Shown: one piece after another, positions 49,899 through 58,905 of the stretch
How positions within the stretch are numbered: the stretch's first letter is position 1
Layout of the letters: each line of letters starts with the position of its first letter
Origin: Marinimicrobium locisalis
GTDB lineage: Bacteria > Pseudomonadota > Gammaproteobacteria > Pseudomonadales > Cellvibrionaceae
Direction: 5' to 3'
DNA length: 64,000 nucleotides
Assembly: GCF_039822625.1 (NCBI RefSeq)
Contig: NZ_JBDLLG010000017.1
Coordinates: 53,490-117,489 of the forward strand
Program-made: the position numbers and the translations under genes
The notes under the pieces: model-generated
Databases searched by the model: none
The model's input: the letters and a program-made list of their open reading frames with translations, nothing else
Told to the model about the DNA's origin: nothing

Positions 49899-50084
49899 TC
49901 AGCGCAGAGCGAGCAACAGGCCCGCGCCAATCAGCATACTCACCAGCCCCATTATTCGAAGCCGGCGGTCGTCCACCAGCGCCAGACTCGCCACCAGTTG
50001 GCGCCAGCGCTGAGGGTATAAAAACGGAATAATGCCTTCGATGACCAGCATCAGGCAGAAGGCGCGCGCGAGATCGTCCCACAT
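49899..50084 (-). CDS. DUF2065 (YjeT) small membrane protein
   Basis: 61 residues, two membrane helices (AFCLMLVIEGIIPFLYP and LRIMGLVSMLIGAGLLLAL) linked by QRWRQLVASLALVDDRR. Matches the DUF2065/YjeT family found between hflC and purA in many gammaproteobacteria. ATG 50084 with GAGG upstream. Role unknown; the fixed position suggests a link to HflKC or the membrane. Confidence 0.9.
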   Translation of the reverse strand: MWDDLARAFCLMLVIEGIIPFLYPQRWRQLVASLALVDDRRLRIMGLVSMLIGAGLLLALR

Positions 50085-50188
50085 GGCGGCCCCTCGTTGA
50101 CCGAACCGGACACAAAAAACCGGGCGCACAACGCGCCCGGCGGCGGGATTTTAGCACTTTTTGCGGGCAAATGGTGCCCGCCACTGTG

Positions 50189-51064
50189 CTATTTTTGACC
50201 CTCGGCGTTCTTGAGGTACTCGAAGAAGTCGCTGCTGGGGTCCACTACCATCAGATCGCTGCCGGAGTTGAACGACTTCTTGTAGGCTTCCAGACTACGG
50301 ACGAAGGCGAAAAACTCCGGGTTCTGGTTGAAGGCGTCAGCGAAAATGGCGGCCGCCCGGGCATCACCGTCACCGCGCAACAGCTCCGCGTCCCGATAGG
50401 CGTTGGCCAAAAGAACCGTTCTCTGACGATCGGCGTCTGCCCGGATCACTTCGGCCTGCTCGCGCCCGGTCGCCCGGTACTCCCGCGCTTCTTTCTCCCG
50501 GTCCGCAGCCATACGGTCAAAGACAGACTCACTGACGTCCTCCGGCAGATCGATTCGCTTGACCCGAATGTCGATCACCTCAACACCCAGCACTTCCATG
50601 GCTGTCTTGGTCATGTCACGGGTCAGATCCTCCATCAGCTTATCCCGCTCGCCGGAGACCACCTCATGCAGCGTACGACGCCCCACTTCGTTGCGAAGAC
50701 CGTCCGCAATACGGGAGGCGAGGCGGTTATCGGCCACCACTTCCTGGCCACCGGTGGCCTTGTAGTACATTTCCACATCCTTGATGCGCCACTTGGCATA
50801 TGAATCTACAATCAGCCGCTTATTCTCAACGGTGTAGTAGCTTTCCGGGCTGGCATCGGAGGTCAGAATGCGTCCGTCAAATACCCGCACCTTGTCGGCA
50901 AACGGAATCTTGATGTGCACGCCCGGCTCGACATCCGGGTTAACGAGGGCCCCGAAACGCAGCACCACAGCGCGCTCGTATTCATTCACGATGTAAAACG
51001 TGTTGGCGCCCACCAGGACGACCACACCCAACAGAATAAGGGCGAGTAAACCTTTATTGGACAT
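50189..51064 (-). CDS. hflC: Protease modulator HflC
   Basis: 291-residue inner-membrane SPFH protein: one N-terminal helix (LLALILLGVVVLVGANTFYIV), SPFH domain (ERAVVLRFGALVNPDVEPGVHIKIPFADKVRVFDGRI), and coiled coil (DREKEAREYRATGREQAEVIRADADRQRTVLLANAYRDAELLRGDGDA). With HflK it forms a large cage around the FtsH protease. Start overlaps the hflK stop (TAATG). This is the canonical copy; a paralogous pair is at 16375-18323. Confidence 0.96.
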   Translation of the reverse strand: MSNKGLLALILLGVVVLVGANTFYIVNEYERAVVLRFGALVNPDVEPGVHIKIPFADKVRVFDGRILTSDASPESYYTVENKRLIVDSYAKWRIKDVEMYYKATGGQEVVADNRLASRIADGLRNEVGRRTLHEVVSGERDKLMEDLTRDMTKTAMEVLGVEVIDIRVKRIDLPEDVSESVFDRMAADREKEAREYRATGREQAEVIRADADRQRTVLLANAYRDAELLRGDGDARAAAIFADAFNQNPEFFAFVRSLEAYKKSFNSGSDLMVVDPSSDFFEYLKNAEGQK

Positions 51065-52239
51065 TAGCGAAGATCCCCCCGGCCGGTGTTGCGACTGGTA
51101 GTGACGGAGCGGCGATTCAGTTCACGCCCCACCTGCTCGGTCACTTCTCTGAGCATTTCGGGGGTCATGCCGCTGCCGGCATTCCCCGTTTGGCCGCCGG
51201 TGTTGTCTCCCGACGTGTTGCGCTGCAGTCTGTCCAGCGGCAAGTACATCATGTTGTTGCCGCCTTCGACATCGACCATGACTTTACTGGCTTTGCTGAG
51301 CACCTGCTCTACCGCATCGATATACAGACGGCGACGGGTCACTTCGGGCGATTTTTCGAATTCCGCCATCAGCAGCTCGAAACGCTTCGATTCACCTTCG
51401 GCCTCGGCCACGACGCGCGACCGGTAAGCTTCGGCTTCTTCGATTCGCCGCTGAGCCTGGCCGCGAGCTTCGGGAATCACCGAGTTGGCATAGGCCTGAG
51501 CTTCATTTTTCAGGCGCTCTTCGTCCTCTTTGGCTTTGATCACGTCATCAAAGGCGCCGCGAACTTCTTCCGGTGGCCGAGCCTCCTGAATATTGACCTC
51601 TCTGACGGCAATACCGGTCCCATAGCTGTCCAGGTAGTTCTGCAGCCGCTCCTGAACCTCTCTGGCAATCTCCTGGCGGCCGCCGGAGAGCACCTGATCG
51701 ATTTCACTGGAACCAACCACGTGGCGCAATGCACTGTCGGCCGCCTGACGAAGGCTGTTTTCCGGTGCTTTCACATTGAGCACATAGGCTTTCACATCAT
51801 TCACGTTGTACTGCACCGTAATGGGCAGCTCAACGATGCTTTCATCCTGAGTGAGCATCAGCCCTTGGGTAGGGTATTGGCGCTCCTGGGTGACGTTTTC
51901 GACAAACACCGTGGTGATCAGGGGGGCGTTCCAGTGCAGGCCCTGGTCCTTGATCTCCTGGAAGGCACCAAAGCGCAAGACCACGGCCCGCTCCCGGGCG
52001 TCGACCATGTAAAAACCCAACACAAAATAAATAGCCGCGGCGACCAGCAGCACAATGCCGATCAGGGGCAAGGCGCTACCGAGCCCGCCGCCTTGATTGT
52101 CACCACCGCCGCCGGAGCCGCCGAAGAGGCCGTTCAGGCGATCCCGGAACTTCTTCCAGGCCTCGTCCAAGTCGGGCGGGCCACCATTGCCGCCGCCCCA
52201 GGGGTCTTTGCCCCCGCCTCCCGGTTCATTCCAGGCCAT
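51064..52239 (-). CDS. hflK: Protease modulator HflK
   Basis: 391 residues. Glycine-rich cytoplasmic N-terminus (WNEPGGGGKDPWGGGNGGPPDLDEAWKKFRDRLNGLFGG), typical of true HflK. One membrane helix (ALPLIGIVLLVAAAIYFVLGFYMV) and an SPFH domain (ERAVVLRFGAFQEIKDQGLHWNAPLI) follow, then a coiled coil and a C-terminal tail of low complexity. Partner of HflC in the FtsH-associated complex. Downstream of hflX in the hfq operon. Confidence 0.96.
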   Translation of the reverse strand: MAWNEPGGGGKDPWGGGNGGPPDLDEAWKKFRDRLNGLFGGSGGGGDNQGGGLGSALPLIGIVLLVAAAIYFVLGFYMVDARERAVVLRFGAFQEIKDQGLHWNAPLITTVFVENVTQERQYPTQGLMLTQDESIVELPITVQYNVNDVKAYVLNVKAPENSLRQAADSALRHVVGSSEIDQVLSGGRQEIAREVQERLQNYLDSYGTGIAVREVNIQEARPPEEVRGAFDDVIKAKEDEERLKNEAQAYANSVIPEARGQAQRRIEEAEAYRSRVVAEAEGESKRFELLMAEFEKSPEVTRRRLYIDAVEQVLSKASKVMVDVEGGNNMMYLPLDRLQRNTSGDNTGGQTGNAGSGMTPEMLREVTEQVGRELNRRSVTTSRNTGRGDLR

Positions 52240-52351
52240 ATTCTGTCTCCGTCAATATAAGTGAAAATCCGGGCCGAGTGCCCGGCATCAGAAATCGGCG
52301 CGGCCGCCTTCGGCCGCCAATCGCGGGATTCTATCAAAAGCCATGCCCGCT

Positions 52352-53668
52352 CTAACAGGCAATTCGACCCGAACCGTCTTTATCGACCCAATCGAGCTGC
52401 TCAGAGGTTAGGTCTTCGGCACTGAGAATTCTCATGAGATCGCTTTTGGGCAGGCGCACCTGAAGCTCGCTGGCACCGTCATCGCAGTGGGCCTCTTCCG
52501 CCACGGCCTGCTGCTGGTACAGCCGGGCGCGCAAACGCCCCTGTTCGGGCTTCAGGCGCAGAACCCCGGAGACCATCTCCCGCCCAAGAGCGTCCGAGAT
52601 GGCTTCCACCAACAGGTCGACACCCTCCCCGGTCTGAGCGGAGAGCCACACGGCCACGGGCTTGCCGTGGTCGTCCCGGTCGATACGTGGCTCCATGCCG
52701 AGAAGATCAATTTTGTTGAACACCCGAAGCTCGGGCAGCTCGGCGGCGCCGATTTCTCCCAGCACCTCTTCCACCTGGTCTATATTGTGAATCCGTTCTT
52801 CGGCGGCGGCATCAATAACGTGCAGCAAGAGGCTCGAGTTGCTGGCCTCTTCCAATGTCGCTCGAAAGGCCTGGACCAGTTTGTGGGGCAGGTGGCTGAT
52901 AAAGCCCACGGTATCGGCAAGAATCAAGGCTCCCACATCCGGCACTTCCAGCCGGCGCATGGTCGGGTCCAGGGTGGCGAAGAGCTGGTTTTCCACATAG
53001 ACGTCGGCATCGGTAATCCGGTTGAAAAGGGTGGACTTACCGGCGTTGGTGTACCCCACCAGGGATACCGTGGGAATATCCGCCCGCTGGCGGGACCTGC
53101 GCCCTTGATCGCGCTGGGTTCGGACCTTGGCCAGGCGTTTCTCAATGGCGGTGATCCGCCCTCTGAGCAGGCGGCGGTCCGTTTCCAGCTGGGTTTCGCC
53201 CGGGCCGCGCAGGCCAATACCGCCTTTTTGGCGCTCAAGGTGGGTCCAGCCCCGCACCAGGCGGGTGGACATATGCCGAAGCTGGGCCAGCTCGACCTGG
53301 AGTTTGCCTTCGAAAGTGCGGGCCCGCTGGGCGAAAATGTCCAGAATCAGGCCTGTGCGGTCCAGCACCCGGCATTCAAGCGCCCGCTCAAGGTTGCGCT
53401 CCTGACTCGGAGAGAGGGTGTGGTTGAAGATGACCAGTTGCGCCTGATGTTCCTTAACCACGGCCTGCAGCTCTTCAAGCTTACCGGTACCGACAAAGTA
53501 CTTGGCGTGGGGCGCCGCGCGCTGACCACCCACAAGTGCAATGGGGTCGCCGCCTGCGGACAGGACTAGCTCTTCAAATTCTCGGGGGTCTTCCGGCGCC
53601 TGGCCGTGGGAGAGTTCCAGGTGAACCAGCACCGCTAGCTCACCGGAATCGGGACGATCAAAAAACAA
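52352..53668 (-). CDS. hflX: Ribosome-associated GTPase HflX
   Basis: 438 residues: N-terminal HflX domain (GTGKLEELQAVVKEHQAQLVIFNHTLSPSQERNLERAL), a helical linker with GLRGPGETQLETDRR, and a G domain with GYTNAGKS at 205-212, DTVGF and NKIDL. Ribosome-splitting GTPase in heat or stress recovery. C-terminal extension of about 70 residues. 21 nt after hfq, in the conserved miaA-hfq-hflX order. Confidence 0.97.
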   Translation of the reverse strand: MFFDRPDSGELAVLVHLELSHGQAPEDPREFEELVLSAGGDPIALVGGQRAAPHAKYFVGTGKLEELQAVVKEHQAQLVIFNHTLSPSQERNLERALECRVLDRTGLILDIFAQRARTFEGKLQVELAQLRHMSTRLVRGWTHLERQKGGIGLRGPGETQLETDRRLLRGRITAIEKRLAKVRTQRDQGRRSRQRADIPTVSLVGYTNAGKSTLFNRITDADVYVENQLFATLDPTMRRLEVPDVGALILADTVGFISHLPHKLVQAFRATLEEASNSSLLLHVIDAAAEERIHNIDQVEEVLGEIGAAELPELRVFNKIDLLGMEPRIDRDDHGKPVAVWLSAQTGEGVDLLVEAISDALGREMVSGVLRLKPEQGRLRARLYQQQAVAEEAHCDDGASELQVRLPKSDLMRILSAEDLTSEQLDWVDKDGSGRIAC

Positions 53669-53689
53669 GTAGTTACCTCAGCGGCAAAA

Positions 53690-53950
53690 TTACTCGGCCG
53701 GCGTTTCCTCGCCTTCACCTTCCGCTGGGTTCAGCAGAGGCACACGAACAGCGCGGGACGGCACGACGGTGGAAATAGCGTGCTTGTACACCATCTGGCT
53801 GACGGTGTTCTTTAGCAAGACCACAAACTGGTCAAACGATTCAACCTGACCCTGCAGCTTAATGCCGTTGACCAAATAAATGGACACGGGCACACGCTCT
53901 TTACGCAGGACGTTCAGGTAAGGGTCTTGTAAACTATGCCCTTTTGACAT
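53690..53950 (-). CDS. hfq: RNA chaperone Hfq
   Basis: 86-residue Sm-like protein: SLQDPYLNVLRKERVPVSIYLVNGIKLQGQVESFDQFVVLLKN (Sm1), QMVYKHAISTVVPSRAV (Sm2 with the YKH motif). The C-terminal tail is short and acidic. Hexameric chaperone pairing small RNAs with mRNAs. AAGGAG ribosome binding site. Between miaA and hflX. Confidence 0.98.
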   Translation of the reverse strand: MSKGHSLQDPYLNVLRKERVPVSIYLVNGIKLQGQVESFDQFVVLLKNTVSQMVYKHAISTVVPSRAVRVPLLNPAEGEGEETPAE

Positions 53951-54061
53951 GGTTATTCTCCTTATCGAGATAGAAATTTATTCGCCTAAGTCTCTCCCGC
54001 GTTCCGGAAAAGGGGGCGGCCACAAGAACATGAAAAACTGACTAGGATTCTCACACCGCTA

Positions 54062-55054
54062 TTATATGGTCTCAGCACCTATATAATTCAAGGTATTCTT
54101 TACAATTTCTTGCAAGTTCGTGTCTTCCCCTGCTTCGCGCTGCGTGTAAATCCACCTAAGCGAGGGCCAGCCTCTGAGCCAGGTCACTTGCCGTTTTGCC
54201 AGCTGTCGAGTCGCGATAATCCCTTTTTCCTTCAGCTCATCCACACTCATGGCGGGGCCTTTACCGTCCAGCCCGTCCAGATAAGCCCAGACTTGCCGAT
54301 AGCCCACTGCCCGTATCGCGGGTAGCGTCGGGTTAAGATCACCGCGCGCTCGGAGCCTTTTGACCTCGTCAATCAGCCCCTGTTCCAGCATTTGGTCAAA
54401 CCTTAGGGCTATACGCTGGTGGAGGATGCGCCGATCACGGGGGGCAATGGCGATTTGGCTTAGGTCGAACCGCTCGGCAAAGGCCGGCCCCGCTTCGGCC
54501 TGTTGAATACGACGCAGCTCGGACATGGTTTTGCCGCTGGCCCGGTACACTTCCAGGGCGCGGGAAAGTCGCTGGGAGTGGTTGGGGTGGATGTCGGCGG
54601 CGGCCTCGGGGTCCACGTCCGCCAACTGGGCATGAATATAGGGCCAGCCGTGCTCAGCGGCCTGGGCTTCGATTTCGGCGCGAATGGCCGGGTCGGCTTC
54701 GGGCATGGGGGCCAGACCGTCGAGCAGGGCTTTGTAGTAGAGCATGGTGCCGCCTACGAGCAGGGGGATTCGCCCGGCGGCGTGGATGTCGGCGATTTCG
54801 CGCTCGGCGTCGGCCCGGAAGTCGGCGGCTGAGTAGGGGGCGGCGGGGTCGCGGATATCGATGAGCCGGTGTGGGGCCTGGGCCAGTTCGTCGGGGCCGG
54901 GTTTGGCGGTACCGATGTCCATGCCTTTGTACACGAGGGTGGAGTCGACGCTGATAAGCTCAACCGGGAGGTGTTTGCGCAGCTCGATCGCCAGGGCGGT
55001 TTTGCCGGAGGCGGTGGGGCCCATCAGGAATATTACTTTCTTTTGGCTGGTCAT
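54062..55054 (-). CDS. miaA: tRNA dimethylallyltransferase MiaA
   Basis: 330 residues. P-loop GPTASGKT at 12-19, VDSTLVYKGMDIGTAKP (substrate recognition), PHRLIDIRDPAAPYSAADF, and PLLVGGTMLYYKALLDGLA. Adds dimethylallyl to A37 of tRNAs reading UNN codons; the prenyl donor comes from the MEP pathway encoded at 27-30 kb. Normally follows mutL directly, but here a 544-bp gap with two hairpin repeats intervenes. Confidence 0.97.
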   Translation of the reverse strand: MTSQKKVIFLMGPTASGKTALAIELRKHLPVELISVDSTLVYKGMDIGTAKPGPDELAQAPHRLIDIRDPAAPYSAADFRADAEREIADIHAAGRIPLLVGGTMLYYKALLDGLAPMPEADPAIRAEIEAQAAEHGWPYIHAQLADVDPEAAADIHPNHSQRLSRALEVYRASGKTMSELRRIQQAEAGPAFAERFDLSQIAIAPRDRRILHQRIALRFDQMLEQGLIDEVKRLRARGDLNPTLPAIRAVGYRQVWAYLDGLDGKGPAMSVDELKEKGIIATRQLAKRQVTWLRGWPSLRWIYTQREAGEDTNLQEIVKNTLNYIGAETI

Positions 55055-55095
55055 CGGAGTTCGTCGTTATGGTTTAGTGGCCTTGTAGAAAGTCC

Positions 55096-55205
55096 GGGCC
55101 GGGGAGGGAGCACCCCCTCGGGACCCGCCGTGAATACATCCCTGTAGGCTTCTCATCGGCATCCATGCCTCAGAGAGTCCCGAGGGGGTGCTCCCTCCCC
55201 GGCCC
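55096..55205 (-). repeat. Long-hairpin intergenic repeat, copy D
   Basis: Perfect 29-bp inverted repeat (55096-55124 with 55177-55205) around a 52-nt loop. In element orientation (minus strand) the loop ends with CCTACAGGGATGTATTCA and CGGCGG, matching copy A. Outside the arm is TTTGCCACTGAGG. The arm sequence is unrelated to that of A, B or C. Lies 41 nt upstream of the miaA start codon, so it could affect miaA expression. The 544-bp gap 55055-55598 contains copies D and E and two REP-like palindromes; no gene is seen. Confidence 0.86.
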
Positions 55206-55230
55206 TCAGTGGCAAATTTGACCGTCCGTA

Positions 55231-55258
55231 GGCTGGATAAGCGCCAAGCGCATCCGGC
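55231..55258. repeat. REP-like palindrome 2
   Basis: GGCTGGAT/ATCCGGC outer arms and GCGC/GCGC inner arms around CAA. Resembles a REP unit. Located between hairpin copies D and E. Confidence 0.6.
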
Positions 55259-55334
55259 ACAAAGGTCCGGCAGCCACACGGAGGGCGGTCAGTGTAATAC
55301 CCCCGAACACCTCCCAAGTTCACGGCCTTGTGTC

Positions 55335-55360
55335 GGTAGGTGGCGCTTCGCTTACCTACC
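55335..55360. repeat. REP-like palindrome 3
   Basis: GGTAGGT/ACCTACC arms around GGCGCTTCGCTT, a widespread REP-like form (GGTGGATGCGCTTCGCTTATCC-type), followed by CTACG. Between copies D and E. Confidence 0.6.
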
Positions 55361-55417
55361 CTACGCCACCTCAATACCTCAGAGCGGATCGCCTCAAAGG
55401 GTTAAATATGGCACTGA

Positions 55418-55579
55418 GGTCGGGGCTGGGATATGGCCTTCCGGGACCGTGGAGCGGGGGACCCGCGATTCGAGCCCCCAGGGGCCGCTCCATGGCATCC
55501 ATGCCATCGCGGCATTAGTGAATCCCTTCACGTCATGGGTTTACGGCGTGTCCCGGAAGGCCATACCCCAACCCCGACC
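55418..55579 (+). repeat. Long-hairpin intergenic repeat, copy E (long loop)
   Basis: 29-nt arms (55418-55446 with 55551-55579; 27 pairs) around a 104-nt loop. Left loop edge CCGTGGAGCG and right edge GGCGTG match copy A, and GGCACTGAGG lies outside the left arm as in A. The middle contains extra GC-rich sequence with its own small palindromes, including GGCATCCATGCC; the conserved core is poorly preserved. Lies just past the mutL 3' end. Confidence 0.82.
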
Positions 55580-55598
55580 GGACCCAAAACACACACTC

Positions 55599-57452
55599 TT
55601 ACTGCCCGCGCATAAACAGTTTGTCGAGCTCATCCAACGACTGCAGAGTCCAAGTCGGGCGGCCGTGGTTGCATTGGCCGCTGCGTTCGGTCGCCTCCAT
55701 GTCGCGCAGTAATGCATTCATCTCCGGAATCGTCAGGCGGCGGTTGGCGCGGACAGACCCGTGGCAGGCCATGGTCGAGAGCAACTCATTTATCCGCTGC
55801 TGAATCCGCTCACTGCTGCCGTACTCAATCAAATCCGACAACACATCCCGCACCAACTGCGCCACCGGGGCGCGGTTTAGCAGCGCTGGCACCTGGCGCA
55901 CCAACAGACTTTCCGGGCCCGCCCGTTGCACCTCAAAGCCCAACTGCGTGAACGTCTCCGCATTTTGCTCCGCGCAATCCGCCTCTTTCTGACTGACCGC
56001 AATACTCTCCGGCACCAACAGCGGCTGAGTCTGAATACCGCCCTCGGCGTAAGCCGTCTTCATCCGCTCATAGGTAATACGCTCATGGGCCGCGTGCATA
56101 TCCACAATAATCAGGCCCTGAGCATTCTCTGCCAGGATATAAATTCCCTTTAACTGCGCCACCGCAAAACCCAACGGCGGCACCTCCCCGTCCTCGGACT
56201 CCGGCATTGGCTGGGGCTGAGGCGGGGCGCCGGCCGGGCCGCCGTAGGGCTGATGCAGGCTGCCGTAATGGCGCATCTGCTCGGCGACGTTTCCCGGGGC
56301 GCCCGAGCCCGGTGGGCGGTAGCCCCCAAAGCCCGACGGGCCGCCGCCCCCGGAAGACAGCCCCATGGGGGCCTGCTGAAACTCCCCGGCCGCCGCGCCG
56401 CTGAGGGCGGGCTCGGCGGTGCGCTCCTCCGGCTCAAACTGATCCCCGGGGCGGACCTTGGCCAGAGCGTGGTGCAGGCTGCTGAAAATAAAGTCGTGCA
56501 CTCGCCGGTTGTCTCGGAAGCGGACCTCGTGTTTGGTGGGGTGCACATTCACATCCACCGTGGCGGGGTCTACCTCCAGGTAGAGCACAAAGGCCGGATG
56601 GCGGCCGTGGTAGAGCACGTCCTGATAAGCCTGGCGCACGGCGTGGCCCACCAACTTGTCCCGAATGGCCCGGCCGTTGACGTAAAAGTGCTGAAGGTCG
56701 GCCTGGCTACGGTTGAAGCTCGGCTGGGCCACCCACCCCCAAAGCCTCAGGCCGGAGCGCTCCATATCAATGTGCAGCGCCTGCTCCATAAACGCTGGGC
56801 CGCACACTTGGGCCACGCGGCGCTCACACTCAAGTTGGGTCTGCGCCGCCCGCCAGCTGTAGACCGCGCGGCCGTTGTTGCGCAGGGTGAAGCCCACATC
56901 AAAACGGGACAGGGCCTGGCGCTTGATGACATCGTCCAGGTGGTTGTACTCGGTTTTCTCCGTGCGCAGAAACTTGCGGCGCGCGGGGGTGTTAAAGAAC
57001 AGATCCCGCACTTCCACGGTGGTGCCTTTGGGATGGGCCGCCGGCGCGAGTTCGGCCTGCATGTCCCGCCCCTCGGCGGACACCTGCCAGGCCGCGCCTT
57101 CATCGTTGGTGTTACTGGTCAGCGCCAGGCGAGCCACGGAGCTGATACTGGCCAGCGCCTCGCCCCGAAACCCCAGGGTGGACACCGCCTCCAGGTCATC
57201 CAGTTCGCGTATTTTGCTGGTGGCGTGCCGACTGAGGGAGAGAGGCAAGTCGTCCTTGGCGATTCCGCCGCCATTGTCGCGCACCCGCATCAGCTTGATG
57301 CCGCCGTCTTCCACATCGATTTCGACTCGGCTCGCCCCGGCATCCAAGCTGTTTTCCAACAGCTCTTTGATCACCGAGGAGGGCCGCTCGACCACCTCAC
57401 CGGCAGCAATCTGGTTGGCCAGTCGGGGGTTGAGTAATTGAATTTTAGTCAT
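55599..57452 (-). CDS. mutL: DNA mismatch repair protein MutL
   Basis: 617 residues. N-terminal GHKL ATPase with VIKELLENSLDAGASRVEIDVEDGG, VRDNGGGI and TLGFRGEALASISSVARL. A Gly/Pro-rich linker spans about 370-425. The C-terminal dimer domain carries DMHAAHERITYE, which fits the D-x-H-A-x2-E-x4-E metal-binding endonuclease motif (Met in place of the usual Gln), as in P. aeruginosa MutL. Links MutS recognition to strand incision. 3' end adjoins hairpin repeat E. Between ami and miaA on the minus strand. Confidence 0.97.
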   Translation of the reverse strand: MTKIQLLNPRLANQIAAGEVVERPSSVIKELLENSLDAGASRVEIDVEDGGIKLMRVRDNGGGIAKDDLPLSLSRHATSKIRELDDLEAVSTLGFRGEALASISSVARLALTSNTNDEGAAWQVSAEGRDMQAELAPAAHPKGTTVEVRDLFFNTPARRKFLRTEKTEYNHLDDVIKRQALSRFDVGFTLRNNGRAVYSWRAAQTQLECERRVAQVCGPAFMEQALHIDMERSGLRLWGWVAQPSFNRSQADLQHFYVNGRAIRDKLVGHAVRQAYQDVLYHGRHPAFVLYLEVDPATVDVNVHPTKHEVRFRDNRRVHDFIFSSLHHALAKVRPGDQFEPEERTAEPALSGAAAGEFQQAPMGLSSGGGGPSGFGGYRPPGSGAPGNVAEQMRHYGSLHQPYGGPAGAPPQPQPMPESEDGEVPPLGFAVAQLKGIYILAENAQGLIIVDMHAAHERITYERMKTAYAEGGIQTQPLLVPESIAVSQKEADCAEQNAETFTQLGFEVQRAGPESLLVRQVPALLNRAPVAQLVRDVLSDLIEYGSSERIQQRINELLSTMACHGSVRANRRLTIPEMNALLRDMEATERSGQCNHGRPTWTLQSLDELDKLFMRGQ

Positions 57453-57536
57453 GCATTTCCAATAGCGTTGTGCCCCCGTGCCCCTTCAAGGGCAAAGAGG
57501 CTGAGTGTTACAGAATTAGCCGCATGGACCACTAAA

Positions 57537-58889
57537 CTAGCTCGAAGGAATTTTTAGCACCTGGCCGACTTGGATGACGTGGCCATCCAGGTCGTTCTCG
57601 CGCTGTATGGCGTCCACACTCACATTGTGGCGCCGAGCGATGGCGCTCAAAGTATCGCCCCGACCGATGGTGTACTCATCAGAGCCGCCGCGACTCTGAT
57701 GCCGAGCCAGGTAGGTGCCCGCCGGAGGTTGGCGCTCGAAATAGTCGCGAATACCCTTTCCAATACTGGAAGCCATTTGCTCCCGGTACTGGGCGGTGGC
57801 GAGCTTGCGGGCCTCGGAAGGGTTGGAGATAAACCCGGTCTCCACCAGAATCGAGGGTACATCCGGTGACTTCAATACCGCAAACCCGGCCTGCTCCACC
57901 TGGGGTTTGTGCAGCCGGGAGATGCCGCCCATGGATGAGAGCACGTCTTTGCCCACGGTGAGGCTGGAGTTGAGCGTCGCGGTCATGGACAAATCCACCA
58001 GGACACCGGCCAGCACCTCGTCTTTATCCTCCAAGCTGACGCTGCCGACACCGCCGATCAAGTCCGCTTCGTTTTCCCGCTCGGCCAAAAAGCGGGCGGT
58101 TTCACTGGTGGCGCCGCTGCGGGACAGAGCGAAGACCGAACTGCCGTTGGCCGAAGGATGGGTAAAGGCATCGGCGTGGACGGAGACAAACAGGTCGGCC
58201 TGCATTTTGCGCGCGATATTGCGCCGCTCGCGCAGGGCCACGTAATAGTCCCCGGTGCGCACTAGCTTGGCTTCGTAGCCGGGCACGGCATTTAGTTGCT
58301 TAACGAGGCGTTTGCTGATGTCGAACACCACGTTCTTTTCATAGAGCTTGCCGGGGCCGATTGCTCCCGGATCTTCCCCGCCATGGCCCGCGTCCACGGC
58401 AATAATGACATCGCGCTCCCCGGCGGGGCTTTCGGGGGTCTTATCCGCCAAGGCTTCGGCTCGGCTTTTCCCCCGATCGTGTAAATCGATGACCAGCCGA
58501 TCATTGACGCCGGCGTGACGCTTTAGCAGGAAGCTTTTCGGGCGGACGGAGGTTTTCAGGTCAAACACCACCCGAAGGGTGCCGTCCTGACGGTGAGCGC
58601 TACGCACGCGGCGGATGGGGGTATCCTCCAGGGCGAGATCGTCCAGGCTGTCTTTCAGGCGCGTGTCCGCCACGTCCACGACCACCCGGGTCGGAGAGGA
58701 AAGCGTAAACAGCTTGTGCTCGACCGGGGCGCTCAGATCAAACACCAGACGGGTGTGATCCGGGGCTCGCCACAGCCGGACGCTGTCGACGTCGGCGGCC
58801 TGTACCAGGGTCGCCCCCAGCAGCCACAGCAACGCCAGCCCCTTTAGAAGCCAGTTGTGTCGGGACCTGAAACTCAAAGCCTTCCTCAC
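57537..58889 (-). CDS. N-acetylmuramoyl-L-alanine amidase (AmiB/AmiC type) with LysM
   Basis: 450 residues: N-terminal signal/anchor segment (NWLLKGLALLWLLGATLVQA), AMIN domain (about 35-125, VDSVRLWRAPDHTRLVFDLSAPVEHKLF), and Amidase_3 catalytic domain (about 160-385). The latter has zinc-site motifs IAVDAGHGGEDPGAIG, VHADAF and the catalytic VETGFISNPSEA. A C-terminal LysM follows (about 405-449, YTIGRGDTLSAIARRHNVSVDAIQRENDL). Cleaves peptidoglycan stem peptides at division. Classical position between tsaE and mutL. Confidence 0.95.
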   Translation of the reverse strand: MRKALSFRSRHNWLLKGLALLWLLGATLVQAADVDSVRLWRAPDHTRLVFDLSAPVEHKLFTLSSPTRVVVDVADTRLKDSLDDLALEDTPIRRVRSAHRQDGTLRVVFDLKTSVRPKSFLLKRHAGVNDRLVIDLHDRGKSRAEALADKTPESPAGERDVIIAVDAGHGGEDPGAIGPGKLYEKNVVFDISKRLVKQLNAVPGYEAKLVRTGDYYVALRERRNIARKMQADLFVSVHADAFTHPSANGSSVFALSRSGATSETARFLAERENEADLIGGVGSVSLEDKDEVLAGVLVDLSMTATLNSSLTVGKDVLSSMGGISRLHKPQVEQAGFAVLKSPDVPSILVETGFISNPSEARKLATAQYREQMASSIGKGIRDYFERQPPAGTYLARHQSRGGSDEYTIGRGDTLSAIARRHNVSVDAIQRENDLDGHVIQVGQVLKIPSS

Positions 58890-58905
58890 TACAATCCGGT
58901 TAGTG

